Made by a program: the position numbers and the translations under genes
Notes under the pieces: model-generated
What the model was told of the DNA's origin: nothing
Database searches by the model: none
What the model saw: only the letters and a program-made list of their open reading frames with translations
Virus record (IMG/VR): IMGVR_UViG_3300034105_001609
Coordinates: 1 to 51,086 of that record
Direction: 5' to 3' (one strand)
Length of the DNA: 51,086 nucleotides
Origin: a virus
Shown: positions 7,537 to 14,177 of the stretch, in pieces
Position numbering within the stretch: position 1 is the stretch's first letter
Layout: every line of letters begins with the position of its first letter

Positions 7537-8330
7537 TTATTCTCCTCCAAGGATTCTCCATGCTGTTGCAGCCACAAGTGGAACTTGTCCATTTCCAATG
7601 GCTTTAAGTCTGTCCACCCTATCGGCCATCCCATTAGCCACTCTACCCAATTCGGGTTCAACGCTCCACCAACCACTTCTCCCAAATTGTATTTTCCGCG
7701 ATCCTTTTTGCTGTCTTTGTGCATGAATGCTCTTGGAGTCGGCCACATTCTTTGCCCAACAATCGTTTCTAAATTTGGATTGCGCTTCTCGTTCCAAGCC
7801 GACTCTGGAGTTATCGTCGCTGCCATTGCTGAACAACTGCGTGGAGTAGGCCAGAATCCAAATTCGTTCTCTTCTATGAGGTGCGCCGACATGGCAAGCT
7901 CTTACAACTCCCCATCGTGCATCATACCCCATCTCGGAAAGATAGCCAAGCACTCGGTCAAGTCCTCGAAGAGTAAGCATTGGTGAGTTCTCCACGAATG
8001 CGTATTTGGGTCGTATTTCGCCAATGATTCTGGCCATCTCTCTCCAAAGTCCGCTTCGTTCTCCTGTGATCCCAGCTCCCTTTCCTGCACTTGAGATGTC
8101 TTGACAGGGAAAACCCCCGCAGACGACATCGACTTTTCCCCTCCACGGAGTTCCGTCGAAGGTGGTGACATCACTCCAGATTGGGAACTTTGGCAGAATT
8201 CCATCTCGTTGCCGTTGGAGTAGGACTTTGCGGCAGTAAGGTTCAAGTTCAACAGCACAGACTGTGGTATGTCCGAGAAGCATCCCGCCGAGGATACCTC
8301 CCCCTGCTCCTGCAAATAAGTGTAGCTCAT
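7533..8330 (-). other. second open frame through the methyltransferase gene
   Basis: On the same strand, one frame away from the methyltransferase, two open stretches (7902-8330, 142 codons; 7533-7892, 119 codons) are separated by a single TAA. The translation contains KYDPNTHSWRTHQ, FPRWGMMHDGEL, FGFWPTPRS and NPNWVEWLMGWPIGW. I recall these as features of proteins annotated beside or instead of Dcm in other phages. It may be an overprinted gene now broken by a stop, or only a shadow of conserved methyltransferase codons. Confidence 0.3.
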
Positions 8331-8334
8331 TCAT
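7537..8334 (-). CDS. dcm: C5 cytosine DNA methyltransferase
   Basis: A 265-residue enzyme that would transfer a methyl group to C5 of cytosine in DNA. Motif I is LFAGAGGG at 6-13, the catalytic PCQ lies at 76-78 within GGFPCQDISSAG, ENS at 115-117 replaces the usual ENV, motif VIII RRERIW is at 154-159 and motif X AIGNGQVP at 246-252. The target recognition region is short. No restriction enzyme is nearby, so protection against host restriction is the likely role. Its TAA abuts the helicase ATG. A second open frame through the same DNA is listed separately. Confidence 0.92.
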   Translation of the reverse strand: MNELHLFAGAGGGILGGMLLGHTTVCAVELEPYCRKVLLQRQRDGILPKFPIWSDVTTFDGTPWRGKVDVVCGGFPCQDISSAGKGAGITGERSGLWREMARIIGEIRPKYAFVENSPMLTLRGLDRVLGYLSEMGYDARWGVVRACHVGAPHRRERIWILAYSTQLFSNGSDDNSRVGLEREAQSKFRNDCWAKNVADSKSIHAQRQQKGSRKIQFGRSGWWSVEPELGRVANGMADRVDRLKAIGNGQVPLVAATAWRILGGE

Positions 8335-8367
8335 TTTTTCTTTCTATTTTTTGTTTATATTTATTGT

Positions 8368-9087
8368 TTAGCAAGCCCGTGAGTATGTCATATCAGCCTG
8401 TTGCAGCTTGGGTTTGATCCAGTCAGCTTTGAATGATTGCCATCCACGGGTCACGCATTCTGTCAGTGCGTCTTGGAGTGTCAAGCCTGCAAGTTCAGAT
8501 TCTTTTTCGATCATGGCCAATGCAGTTTCTGTGAGTGGTGCGCGTTTAGCTTTTCGGACAGCAAGGAAATCATTCCATACCTGATCATCCACAGTGAATG
8601 GTTGAGCCGCTGTAGTAGTTTTCTTTTCTGTAGTAGTAGTAGAAGATGTAGAAGAAGACTGAAGAAGAAGTGTTGCCTTTTGGTTGATACCATTTGGCAA
8701 GCATTCCTCAACCACCCTTGCAAGTGTGGTTGAACCACCCTTGAGATTCTTCCTCATTTCAGCGGACTTTTTACCTCCTTCTGCACTTTTCCTTGCCCAC
8801 TCATTTTGCTTCACGATTTCCTGCTGAAGCCTTTCGTGAACCAACATCGAACCATTTTCTGGGTGTGGTTGGAACATGGTTGCAACGATGGTTGCAAGGG
8901 TAATTGAAGCACCCTTGCCAATCAAGCGTGCGATTTGTTCTGGATTGGAAGGTATGCTGCCGTGTTGCCAACAATAGCAAAGCAATCTCAAGTATGCGCC
9001 TTCTTCTTCAAGTGTCATCAATGCCACCCTCTGAGAACCTAAATAATCTGCGGGGTAGAACTGGAATGCTGGTCGTTTAATTTTCAT
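8368..9087 (-). CDS. DUF1376 replication protein
   Basis: A 239-residue protein. Residues 5-45 show the DUF1376 signature (FQFYPADYLGSQRVALM, then EEEGAYLRLLCYCW), a winged-helix-like domain of phage replication initiators. A low-complexity Ser/Thr linker near 145-160 leads to a C-terminal helical domain (WNDFLAVRKAKRAPLTETAL) ending RGWQSFKADW, common in phage replication proteins. It probably loads or recruits the DnaB helicase. The start is fixed by the domain beginning at residue 5. A strong intrinsic terminator ends only 6 nt upstream. Confidence 0.8.
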   Translation of the reverse strand: MKIKRPAFQFYPADYLGSQRVALMTLEEEGAYLRLLCYCWQHGSIPSNPEQIARLIGKGASITLATIVATMFQPHPENGSMLVHERLQQEIVKQNEWARKSAEGGKKSAEMRKNLKGGSTTLARVVEECLPNGINQKATLLLQSSSTSSTTTTEKKTTTAAQPFTVDDQVWNDFLAVRKAKRAPLTETALAMIEKESELAGLTLQDALTECVTRGWQSFKADWIKPKLQQADMTYSRAC

Positions 9088-9092
9088 AATCT

Positions 9093-9205
9093 AAAAAAAG
9101 ACCCGCCTCAAGTGATACTCCCACAAGGAATCTTATGGGCATGAGGCAGGCCAAATTTGTTTTAGTGTTTAGCGATGGTATCAAACATCGGCCTCAAATG
9201 AGGCA
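9093..9205 (-). promoter_or_regulatory. attenuator-like leader with intrinsic terminator
   Basis: On the minus strand a first hairpin (TGCCTCA 9205-9199 with TTGAGGC 9197-9191) is followed by a second, long one. In the second, CCTGCCTCA (9150-9142) pairs with TGAGGCGGG (9110-9102) around an inner 8 bp stem CCCATAAG/CTTGTGGG, then seven U residues (9099-9093). The same 7-mers occur in both hairpins, so segments can swap partners, as in antiterminator/terminator switches. The U-run ends 6 nt before the DUF1376 ATG, leaving no room for a promoter after it. Confidence 0.65.
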
Positions 9206-9213
9206 GCACTACA

Positions 9214-9513
9214 TTAAGCGTATCTTGCGCCTTTGTAAAGTGAAATTCTACGAGCGTGTGCGTTGTCACGTTTTGCCATGACATCGCCAATGCGGATAAT
9301 CAATCCCGTTTTTGCAGCTGCATTGAATACCGCTCCAAATGCGTTAGGATGGTTAGGAGGGTCTCCAACAAGTCCTCTGACATCCTCGGCATGAAATGTC
9401 ATGCCGCTGGATGCCATTGCTTTGATTATAGCCAGCGCAGCATCTTTCCAATCGTCTGGAGTGTTATCCATCACCTTGGAGCATCCTTTTTCTTTTAGCG
9501 TATAGCCGCTCAT
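9214..9513 (-). CDS. small winged-helix-like phage protein
   Basis: A 99-residue protein with DDWKDAALAIIKAM, then FHAEDVRGLVGDPPNHPNAFG and AVFNAAAKTGLIIRIG, ending in a basic segment. I recognise the pattern as a common small protein in phage replication regions that looks like a winged helix. Its ATG overlaps the preceding TGA (ATGA) and has the ribosome site AGGAGGG. It may help initiation or regulate the replication genes; this is inference. Confidence 0.6.
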   Translation of the reverse strand: MSGYTLKEKGCSKVMDNTPDDWKDAALAIIKAMASSGMTFHAEDVRGLVGDPPNHPNAFGAVFNAAAKTGLIIRIGDVMAKRDNAHARRISLYKGARYA

Positions 9514-9803
9514 TCTGCCCTCCTGACTCTTGAGATTGCGCGATCCTTGGAGTATCCGCAGAGCATCAATCCGTTGATAAGTGCCTTTGCGGGAATGTCA
9601 TCGTATGGAGGAACAAGGAATTCATCGAACTTTTCCCACCTGTCTTTTACTGGTCGTTCCGCTGCAAAATCCCACCAGATCATTCTTGCTACAAGTGCGC
9701 GAGCAAATGCTGGAACTTGTTTAATGCCGCTAATCCATTCGTCTTGAGTCTTTAGCCTGAGACTAAATCCATCAATCCATTTATTACGTTGTTTGATTAT
9801 CAT
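9510..9803 (-). CDS. hypothetical protein
   Basis: A 97-residue basic, Trp-rich protein (MIIKQRNKWIDGFSLRLK, later MIWWDFAAERPVKDRWEKF). No family recognised. The start follows a run of ATAAATAAATAAATA, the phage's recurrent start motif, and its stop overlaps the next gene's start. Confidence 0.6.
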   Translation of the reverse strand: MIIKQRNKWIDGFSLRLKTQDEWISGIKQVPAFARALVARMIWWDFAAERPVKDRWEKFDEFLVPPYDDIPAKALINGLMLCGYSKDRAISRVRRAE

Positions 9804-9826
9804 ATTTATTTATTTATTTATAAAAT

Positions 9827-10840
9827 TTACTTCTTCTTTTTTCTGTCTTGAACTAACTTTGTAAACCCATTACCTTGAACCACTCCAAATTGATAGTCGC
9901 ACTCGCGTTTATCAAGAAACTCTCTCATGTCTGATGACTTAACTTTATCTCCGAGGAACTTAACAACTTCTTGCATTGTTGCACCGCATACTGTAAATGA
10001 TTTGGCTACCTCGGTTGGATCGATGTAATCGGTTCCCTTAACCTTCTGGAGCTTGTATCCCGGTATTTCCTCACCATCGGCAAGTTTTGTTTTTACCAAA
10101 TCCTTTGCCCAATCGACAAGCTCATCATTGAAAATTGCCGCTTTGGAAAGAAATGCTCCAAGAGTTTCTGGCGAGTCTGCGAGATACGTCTTCAATTGCG
10201 CGAGGTTGGCGTTTAAATCGCTATCAACGATTTCCAGTGTCTCGGATGCTGCCTTGCCAAGTGCAGAACAATTGTCCTTCAATGAACACCAGCCACAATA
10301 TTCAGAAGGAGTTGGTTTTTTGTTTGGATTAGCAACCTCTGCGAGAATTCCTTCTACAAGCGATTTTGCCTGCTCGTATGTAAACGTATGTGTCACCACA
10401 CGTCTTTGGTCGCAGAATAACAAGTGGCACGTCCAATCAGGAGCAAACTCACGTTCCATGTTGCCATACGAGTAAGCCGCCATTTGCAAAAAATAATCCC
10501 TGATCTGACCTGACTTTAGGTCAAGGCTCATCCGCTTGTCTGGAATGCGAGAATCTTCTGTGCCGATATGTTCAATGCCGGGAGTCTCAACCTTCAGCAA
10601 TTCTTCATCGCTGATAATCGTTGCACCCTCGGCGCGTTGCTTAACTTCGTTGACTGCCCACACAACTGAATCCCTGTCATCTTCATTCTCGATTGCCATC
10701 AGCTTAGAATGATCTCCAGCGAGCATGAAACGGAATGCCTCGTCCATTTGCGTTCCTCTTGCTGCCGCAGGGGATGTTCCCCCTGCGGATTCGTAGCAAG
10801 CGCACTGAGCTAACTTAGGTAGCGATGAGTGACGAATCAT
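9827..10840 (-). CDS. PD-(D/E)XK nuclease, Cas4/RecB-like
   Basis: A 337-residue nuclease, probably the exonuclease partner of RecT. The N-terminal HSSLPKLAQCACYE and ARGTQMDEAF match phage RecB-family exonucleases. Catalytic candidates are D96 (GTED) and D107-L-K109 (SLDLKSGQ), followed by QMAAYSYG. C182, C185 and C191 (YCGWCSLKDNC), together with C13 or C15, could hold an iron-sulfur cluster as in Cas4 and AddB. It overlaps the RecT gene by four bases. It would resect double-stranded ends for RecT-mediated annealing. Confidence 0.82.
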   Translation of the reverse strand: MIRHSSLPKLAQCACYESAGGTSPAAARGTQMDEAFRFMLAGDHSKLMAIENEDDRDSVVWAVNEVKQRAEGATIISDEELLKVETPGIEHIGTEDSRIPDKRMSLDLKSGQIRDYFLQMAAYSYGNMEREFAPDWTCHLLFCDQRRVVTHTFTYEQAKSLVEGILAEVANPNKKPTPSEYCGWCSLKDNCSALGKAASETLEIVDSDLNANLAQLKTYLADSPETLGAFLSKAAIFNDELVDWAKDLVKTKLADGEEIPGYKLQKVKGTDYIDPTEVAKSFTVCGATMQEVVKFLGDKVKSSDMREFLDKRECDYQFGVVQGNGFTKLVQDRKKKK

Positions 10841-11667
10841 TTGAATGCCTCCAGAGCAGCAATAAACTTATCGGTTGCTTCAATAATGCGCTTGCGGTAT
10901 GGGCCTTCACCGAGATCAGTCCAAGATTGACCTTCTGTAAGTTGTCCTTTCGCGGCAAGGAAACGAGTTGCGGCATCTGCAACAGGGTCAATCTGTGCCT
11001 TGATGGAATCATACCAGTTTTCAACTTCCCACTCGATTGCTGGAGCGTCTTCCAAACGTTCTGGAAATGTTTTCAAAACCTCTGCATTTTTGAATGGTTC
11101 AACCAACGCTGAATGCTCTGCGTCATTTTTGATCGAGTGCTGAACATAAACTTGTGTCGCGCTAACCTTCGCTGGCCTGCTATCGAAGTCTTGCACTTCT
11201 TCTGCGAGGTAAACTCCGTTAAGGCAGGCAGGAAATACAGCACGGACACCTTCAGCGACAACGCGAGCAGAAAGCATCTGGTCTGGATACTGCCGCCATG
11301 TTGCTTTGCCAGTCAATCCAGCGGCATTTGCGCGTTCCATTGTCCATGTGATCTCAAGTTCTCCACCTTGAGCGTGAGCGAACTTCGCGGAGCATTTGCT
11401 TGGGCCTCGGCTTGTCCATTGAATCTTGCCGCCTGCCGCTTGGAAACGAGCGAGTGCCGCTTGACTCTTGAGTGCGGGTCTGCCTTGGATGATGTCAAAC
11501 TCGCTGGCTACGCTGGCAGGATGCCTGCCTTCAGATTGAGCGACGAGCATCAATGCTACCGCTTGCTCAGGAGATTTGATTCCAAACAGGCCAGACTTGG
11601 TAATGGCTTTTGCCATTGTTTCGATGTCCGATACGGACTGGTTGTGAACTACGATTTGGTTACTCAT
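10837..11667 (-). CDS. recT: RecT-family single-strand annealing protein
   Basis: A 276-residue recombinase. The family pattern is clear: AKAITKSGLFGIKSPEQAVAL, then LVAQSEGRHPASVASEFDII, GRPALKSQAALARFQAAGG near 62-80, and LSARVVAEGVRAVFPACLNG near 131-150. It would anneal complementary single strands produced by the adjacent nuclease, supporting recombination, repair or concatemer formation. The ATG follows AACAAATAAATACAT, and its end overlaps the nuclease start (ATGA). Confidence 0.9.
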   Translation of the reverse strand: MSNQIVVHNQSVSDIETMAKAITKSGLFGIKSPEQAVALMLVAQSEGRHPASVASEFDIIQGRPALKSQAALARFQAAGGKIQWTSRGPSKCSAKFAHAQGGELEITWTMERANAAGLTGKATWRQYPDQMLSARVVAEGVRAVFPACLNGVYLAEEVQDFDSRPAKVSATQVYVQHSIKNDAEHSALVEPFKNAEVLKTFPERLEDAPAIEWEVENWYDSIKAQIDPVADAATRFLAAKGQLTEGQSWTDLGEGPYRKRIIEATDKFIAALEAFK

Positions 11668-11673
11668 ATGTAT

Positions 11674-11808
11674 TTATTTGTTGGTTGTTTCGTCTTGGGA
11701 GGAATCTTTGTTTTGTTTGTGGATTGCGTTTTCTTGTCCTAATCGGAAGCAAGCATAGCAGCTCCCAAAACAGATCAAGAATAAAGTTACGGCAAATTCG
11801 GCACTCAT
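11674..11808 (-). CDS. 44-residue single-pass membrane protein
   Basis: Direct translation gives MSAEFAVTLFLICFGSCYA followed by a short polar, charged tail. The hydrophobic stretch at residues 5-19 is one membrane segment. Its ATG overlaps the TGA of the upstream small gene, and its TAA lies 6 nt before the recT ATG. Function unknown. Confidence 0.5.
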   Translation of the reverse strand: MSAEFAVTLFLICFGSCYACFRLGQENAIHKQNKDSSQDETTNK

Positions 11809-12020
11809 TTTGCGGACATCTGAACTGTTGCCCAGTTGTGAAAGATTCTCGCTGGATGCGATTCTTTGCTGACTCGCTCATGGTGCTTGGCAATACGGAT
11901 GGCATTGCAGAACGATTTGGCGCGAGGCACTGTGATGCGGATTTCGTCCAGATCGTGACGTTGAGCCTGCTTGATTTGGAATGCGAACAGATCGTGGATT
12001 TCGGTGAGTAGTGGATTCAT
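11805..12020 (-). CDS. small basic hypothetical protein
   Basis: A 71-residue basic protein (MNPLLTEIHDLFAFQIKQAQ) with two predicted helices. No family recognised. The ATG at 12020 was chosen because the upstream extension to 12197 translates into repeat-rich, unlikely sequence, and because AATAAATAAATACATACATACA precedes it closely. It is the first gene after a 241-base intergenic region and may open the recombination/replication transcript. Confidence 0.55.
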   Translation of the reverse strand: MNPLLTEIHDLFAFQIKQAQRHDLDEIRITVPRAKSFCNAIRIAKHHERVSKESHPARIFHNWATVQMSAK

Positions 12021-12101
12021 TGTATGTATGTATTTATTTATTGCGCTTCTGGCGTTGTGCCGTCTGCTTGAAAACAAAACTACAGCACGGCATTTCGATG
12101 T

Positions 12102-12184
12102 AAAGTTTTTTTTAAACTTTTTTTCATGCTCGCAGAACCGCATGGAATCTACATCTGCGGACATCGATGCTCGAAGAACCGCAT
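12102..12184. repeat. direct repeats and A/T palindrome in intergenic region
   Basis: Two 18-base direct repeats with one mismatch (ATGCTCG[C/A]AGAACCGCAT) lie at 12126-12143 and 12167-12184, 41 bases apart. Next to them is an A/T palindrome AAAGTTT-5-AAACTTT (12102-12120). A 10-mer TGCGGACATC occurs at 12156-12165 and 11811-11820, with a one-mismatch copy at 12270-12279. A CTACGC/GCGTAG inverted repeat lies near 12191-12216. The region upstream of the recombination genes holds no gene and could be an origin or operator. Confidence 0.45.
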
Positions 12185-12261
12185 AAACACTACGCAAGAA
12201 ATTTTTTCAGCGTAGAAAAATAATTCTCTAAATATATTGACACACGCAGATGCCGATATAA

Positions 12262-12456
12262 TCAAGCTCTGCGGTCATCGTCATAAACAAATGGTCTGAT
12301 CGTCTCAGTTGACTCAGATGCAATTTGAATATTTTTTCGATGTGCTGACCAATCGATCTCGTCAAAATTTGAGCGAAACTTTCTGCGGTCAACTGGTCTT
12401 TCGGCATCGCCTTTTCCTGCTCCGTGATGCCAGTCTGATTGCTTCATGGATTGCAT
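12262..12456 (-). CDS. small basic phage protein
   Basis: A 64-residue protein with SDWHHGAGKGDAERPVDRRK near its N-terminus, a pattern I recognise from small phage proteins of unknown function (GKGD...RP.D..K). The ATG at 12456 has AAGGAG seven bases upstream, one of the few strong Shine-Dalgarno sites here, and lies one base after the previous stop. Confidence 0.6.
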   Translation of the reverse strand: MQSMKQSDWHHGAGKGDAERPVDRRKFRSNFDEIDWSAHRKNIQIASESTETIRPFVYDDDRRA

Positions 12457-12457
12457 A

Positions 12458-12703
12458 TCAAAACTCCTTCAAGATGATTTCCGCATCTTCAATTGTGTCG
12501 AAATATGACTCCATCTCGCCAATGTCGCGTGAGTAGTCTGGTTGCTCTATGTAGTGAAGCAAATCCGTGATGATGCGCTTGCATTCTTGGATTCTTTCAC
12601 AGAGCGATGTTGGGCCTCGATGGTCTATCCACTCAGTGCCGCAAGCTGAACACTTATGGGTAAGGTTGTGTGTGTCGGATGCGCTATCAGATATAATGCT
12701 CAT
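12458..12703 (-). CDS. hypothetical protein with CxxC motif
   Basis: An 81-residue acidic protein with CSACGTEW near residues 18-25 and two more cysteines (CERIQEC), a possible zinc knuckle, followed by an acidic helical half. No family recognised. Its start overlaps the upstream stop (ATGA). Confidence 0.6.
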   Translation of the reverse strand: MSIISDSASDTHNLTHKCSACGTEWIDHRGPTSLCERIQECKRIITDLLHYIEQPDYSRDIGEMESYFDTIEDAEIILKEF

Positions 12704-12891
12704 GGTTCTTGGCGTGTTGACAACATATGGTTTCGGACAAGGAAGGACTTTATTTTACCACGTCCAACCTCACCAGTTTCTCCACTCATTCCTTTTTTGG
12801 CAGCCTTGCCTGCATGGGAGCGCGAGGATTGGACTCGCTCGCTCCCTGCAATTTTAGCTGATACTCTATTGTATTTATTCTGGCTTTTCAT
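12700..12891 (-). CDS. small highly basic protein
   Basis: A 63-residue Lys/Arg/Ser/Gly-rich protein (MKSQNKYNRVSAKIAGSERV) with no clear hydrophobic core. It may bind nucleic acid, by composition only. It starts inside the last 17 bases of the upstream gene and ends in an ATGA overlap with the next, so it fits the operon's coupling pattern. Confidence 0.5.
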   Translation of the reverse strand: MKSQNKYNRVSAKIAGSERVQSSRSHAGKAAKKGMSGETGEVGRGKIKSFLVRNHMLSTRQEP

Positions 12892-13129
12892 CGCCTGCTA
12901 CTGGCGTTCCTGACTCCGCATTGGCCATGTCAAGAATGGTTTTTTTTTCGAGAAGATAAAGCGCAACTGTCATTTCAAAGTTGAAACGCTTCAGACGATT
13001 GATGACATCAAGGAACACTTCATCCTTTGTCACTTCATTGATATCAATGTCCTTCAAGACGTGTTCGATTGCTTGAACTTGATCGTCGCTGAATCCCGCT
13101 GATGTTTCTGGTGTTTGTGCCTCGCTCAT
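12875..13129 (-). CDS. small acidic hypothetical protein
   Basis: An 84-residue acidic, helical protein (MSEAQTPETSAGFSDDQVQA). No family recognised. The start follows ATCAATAAAAAA with no Shine-Dalgarno. Confidence 0.6.
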   Translation of the reverse strand: MSEAQTPETSAGFSDDQVQAIEHVLKDIDINEVTKDEVFLDVINRLKRFNFEMTVALYLLEKKTILDMANAESGTPVAGDEKPE

Positions 13130-13266
13130 TTTTTTATTGATTTTAGTTTATTTGTTTTTTTCGGTGTTTTGGCTACCGCAACATTCATGTTCGATAGTTT
13201 CTTCTTTGATTGACCATTGGAAATTACCATTGGCCCACCAAATTTTAGTGTTGCTGATGTTGACAT
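13126..13266 (-). CDS. possible 46-residue basic protein
   Basis: The frame begins ATG three bases after the preceding TGA (MSTSATLKFGGPMVISNG), is Lys-rich at its end, and stops in an ATGA overlap with the next gene. That junction is the evidence for it. A second frame over the same bases, without a normal start codon, reads IWWANGNFQW and HECCGSQ and looks more protein-like. Which frame is used cannot be settled from the sequence. Confidence 0.35.
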   Translation of the reverse strand: MSTSATLKFGGPMVISNGQSKKKLSNMNVAVAKTPKKTNKLKSIKK

Positions 13267-13269
13267 AAA

Positions 13270-13503
13270 TCAGTTCTCCCTCTCTTCAAGCATTGCGTCT
13301 GCGAACTTGTATGCAAGTTGTGCGATTTCATCTGCTGGAGCTTCCATAGCTTTTTCGTCAGGATTTGCAAGGATGCCTTCTAAGGCACGTCCAGCAAACC
13401 AATCTCGCATCCCCATTCCAGAGTTAGGTCGAACTTTTGGTGTGTGCTGGTCTCCAGCGTATGCCTGCACAGGAAATGCAGGATGGTTGTTTACTTTCGG
13501 CAT
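13270..13503 (-). CDS. conserved small phage protein
   Basis: A 77-residue protein with PAFPVQAYAGD, GMGMRDWFAGRALEGIL and a C-terminal AYKFADAMLEERE. I recognise this layout (AFP..., GMTLRDYFA..A, ADAMLAERE) from many phage genomes; its function is unknown. The start shows the AATAAATATG junction with the upstream stop. Confidence 0.7.
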   Translation of the reverse strand: MPKVNNHPAFPVQAYAGDQHTPKVRPNSGMGMRDWFAGRALEGILANPDEKAMEAPADEIAQLAYKFADAMLEEREN

Positions 13504-13505
13504 AT

Positions 13506-13718
13506 TTATTGTCTGTTATTGTTGTATGGATTTGATTTGTAATATTGGGCGTTGAGACTGCGACGTTCTTCTGTTTTTGTCCAGAAGTTATCGCAAGCTC
13601 GTGCCACCTCGGATGCGAGCTTGATTAACCACGCATCTGCCTTTTCTTCCATGCCAGAGGTTTCACATGATCCTTTGGCAGAAAAACTTTTAAGTCGTTG
13701 TCCTCTATGTTTAGTCAT
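13506..13718 (-). CDS. hypothetical protein
   Basis: A 70-residue basic protein (MTKHRGQRLKSFSAKG) with a central helix WLIKLASEVARACDNFW and an Asn/Tyr-rich tail. No family recognised. It starts inside the last eight bases of the small membrane-protein gene upstream. Confidence 0.5.
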   Translation of the reverse strand: MTKHRGQRLKSFSAKGSCETSGMEEKADAWLIKLASEVARACDNFWTKTEERRSLNAQYYKSNPYNNNRQ

Positions 13719-13842
13719 TTTGAGTGAGGAGGAATGTTAGACCAGCAAGCAGTGCGATTGGTGACAAGAAAATGAATGCCTGCCAGCAATGCTGGAGAGT
13801 TACAAGAATTGGTATTTGGGTAAATGTATCGATTAGGTTCAT
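13711..13842 (-). CDS. 43-residue membrane protein
   Basis: Direct translation gives MNLIDTFTQIPILVTLQ, then a hydrophobic helix FIFLSPIALLAGLTFLL and a short polar end. One membrane segment. It starts two bases after the upstream TAA (AAATAAATATG) and overlaps the next start by eight bases. Function unknown. Confidence 0.5.
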   Translation of the reverse strand: MNLIDTFTQIPILVTLQHCWQAFIFLSPIALLAGLTFLLTQND

Positions 13843-13844
13843 AT

Positions 13845-14105
13845 TTATTTTGTTGATTGTTCACTTACGGAAATAAGGATGTCTTGGATTTGTATTTTCA
13901 AGTCATGCAGGTTGCGGAATTGTTGCTCGCGTTGTTTGAGAGCTTTCTCCCATGCTCCATCTACAGGGTAGTAATCCCGTGCGTTGAATTCTACTTTGGC
14001 AAGGCTTTCGATGGCCGCATCAACTGCATAGTAAACGTTCTCGTAGTCATTGAGGAGCATCTTTGCTGATGTTCCGTTCATGTGGATTGTGGGCGTGATT
14101 GTCAT
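13845..14105 (-). CDS. conserved small phage protein
   Basis: An 86-residue protein with HMNGTSAKMLLNDYE, then ARDYYPVDGAW and a helical end. I recognise the pattern NGTS...L...RDYY from many phages; no function is known. The start is preceded by GCAATAAATATAT, and the 72-base gap upstream contains two palindromes. Confidence 0.7.
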   Translation of the reverse strand: MTITPTIHMNGTSAKMLLNDYENVYYAVDAAIESLAKVEFNARDYYPVDGAWEKALKQREQQFRNLHDLKIQIQDILISVSEQSTK

Positions 14106-14121
14106 ATATATTTATTGCGTG

Positions 14122-14171
14122 TCGTCAGTGACGATGCCGCGAATCTATAAGGCCATTCTTGCATTGCAAGA
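14122..14171. promoter_or_regulatory. two short palindromes, possible operator
   Basis: TCGTCA-G-TGACGA (14122-14134) and TCTTGCA-T-TGCAAGA (14157-14171) lie in the 72-base gap between two genes. Each is perfect around a single central base, like repressor half-sites. No matching regulator is recognised in the window. Confidence 0.3.
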
Positions 14172-14177
14172 TTTATT

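Noticed and set aside
11113-11742. 209-codon plus-strand frame opposite recT
   Set aside because: The opposite strand encodes an unmistakable RecT; the plus-strand product is Cys/Leu/Phe-rich without motifs.
12237-12262. Plus-strand TTGACA and TATAAT pair
   Set aside because: The spacer is only 14 bases, too short for sigma70, and no plus-strand gene follows.
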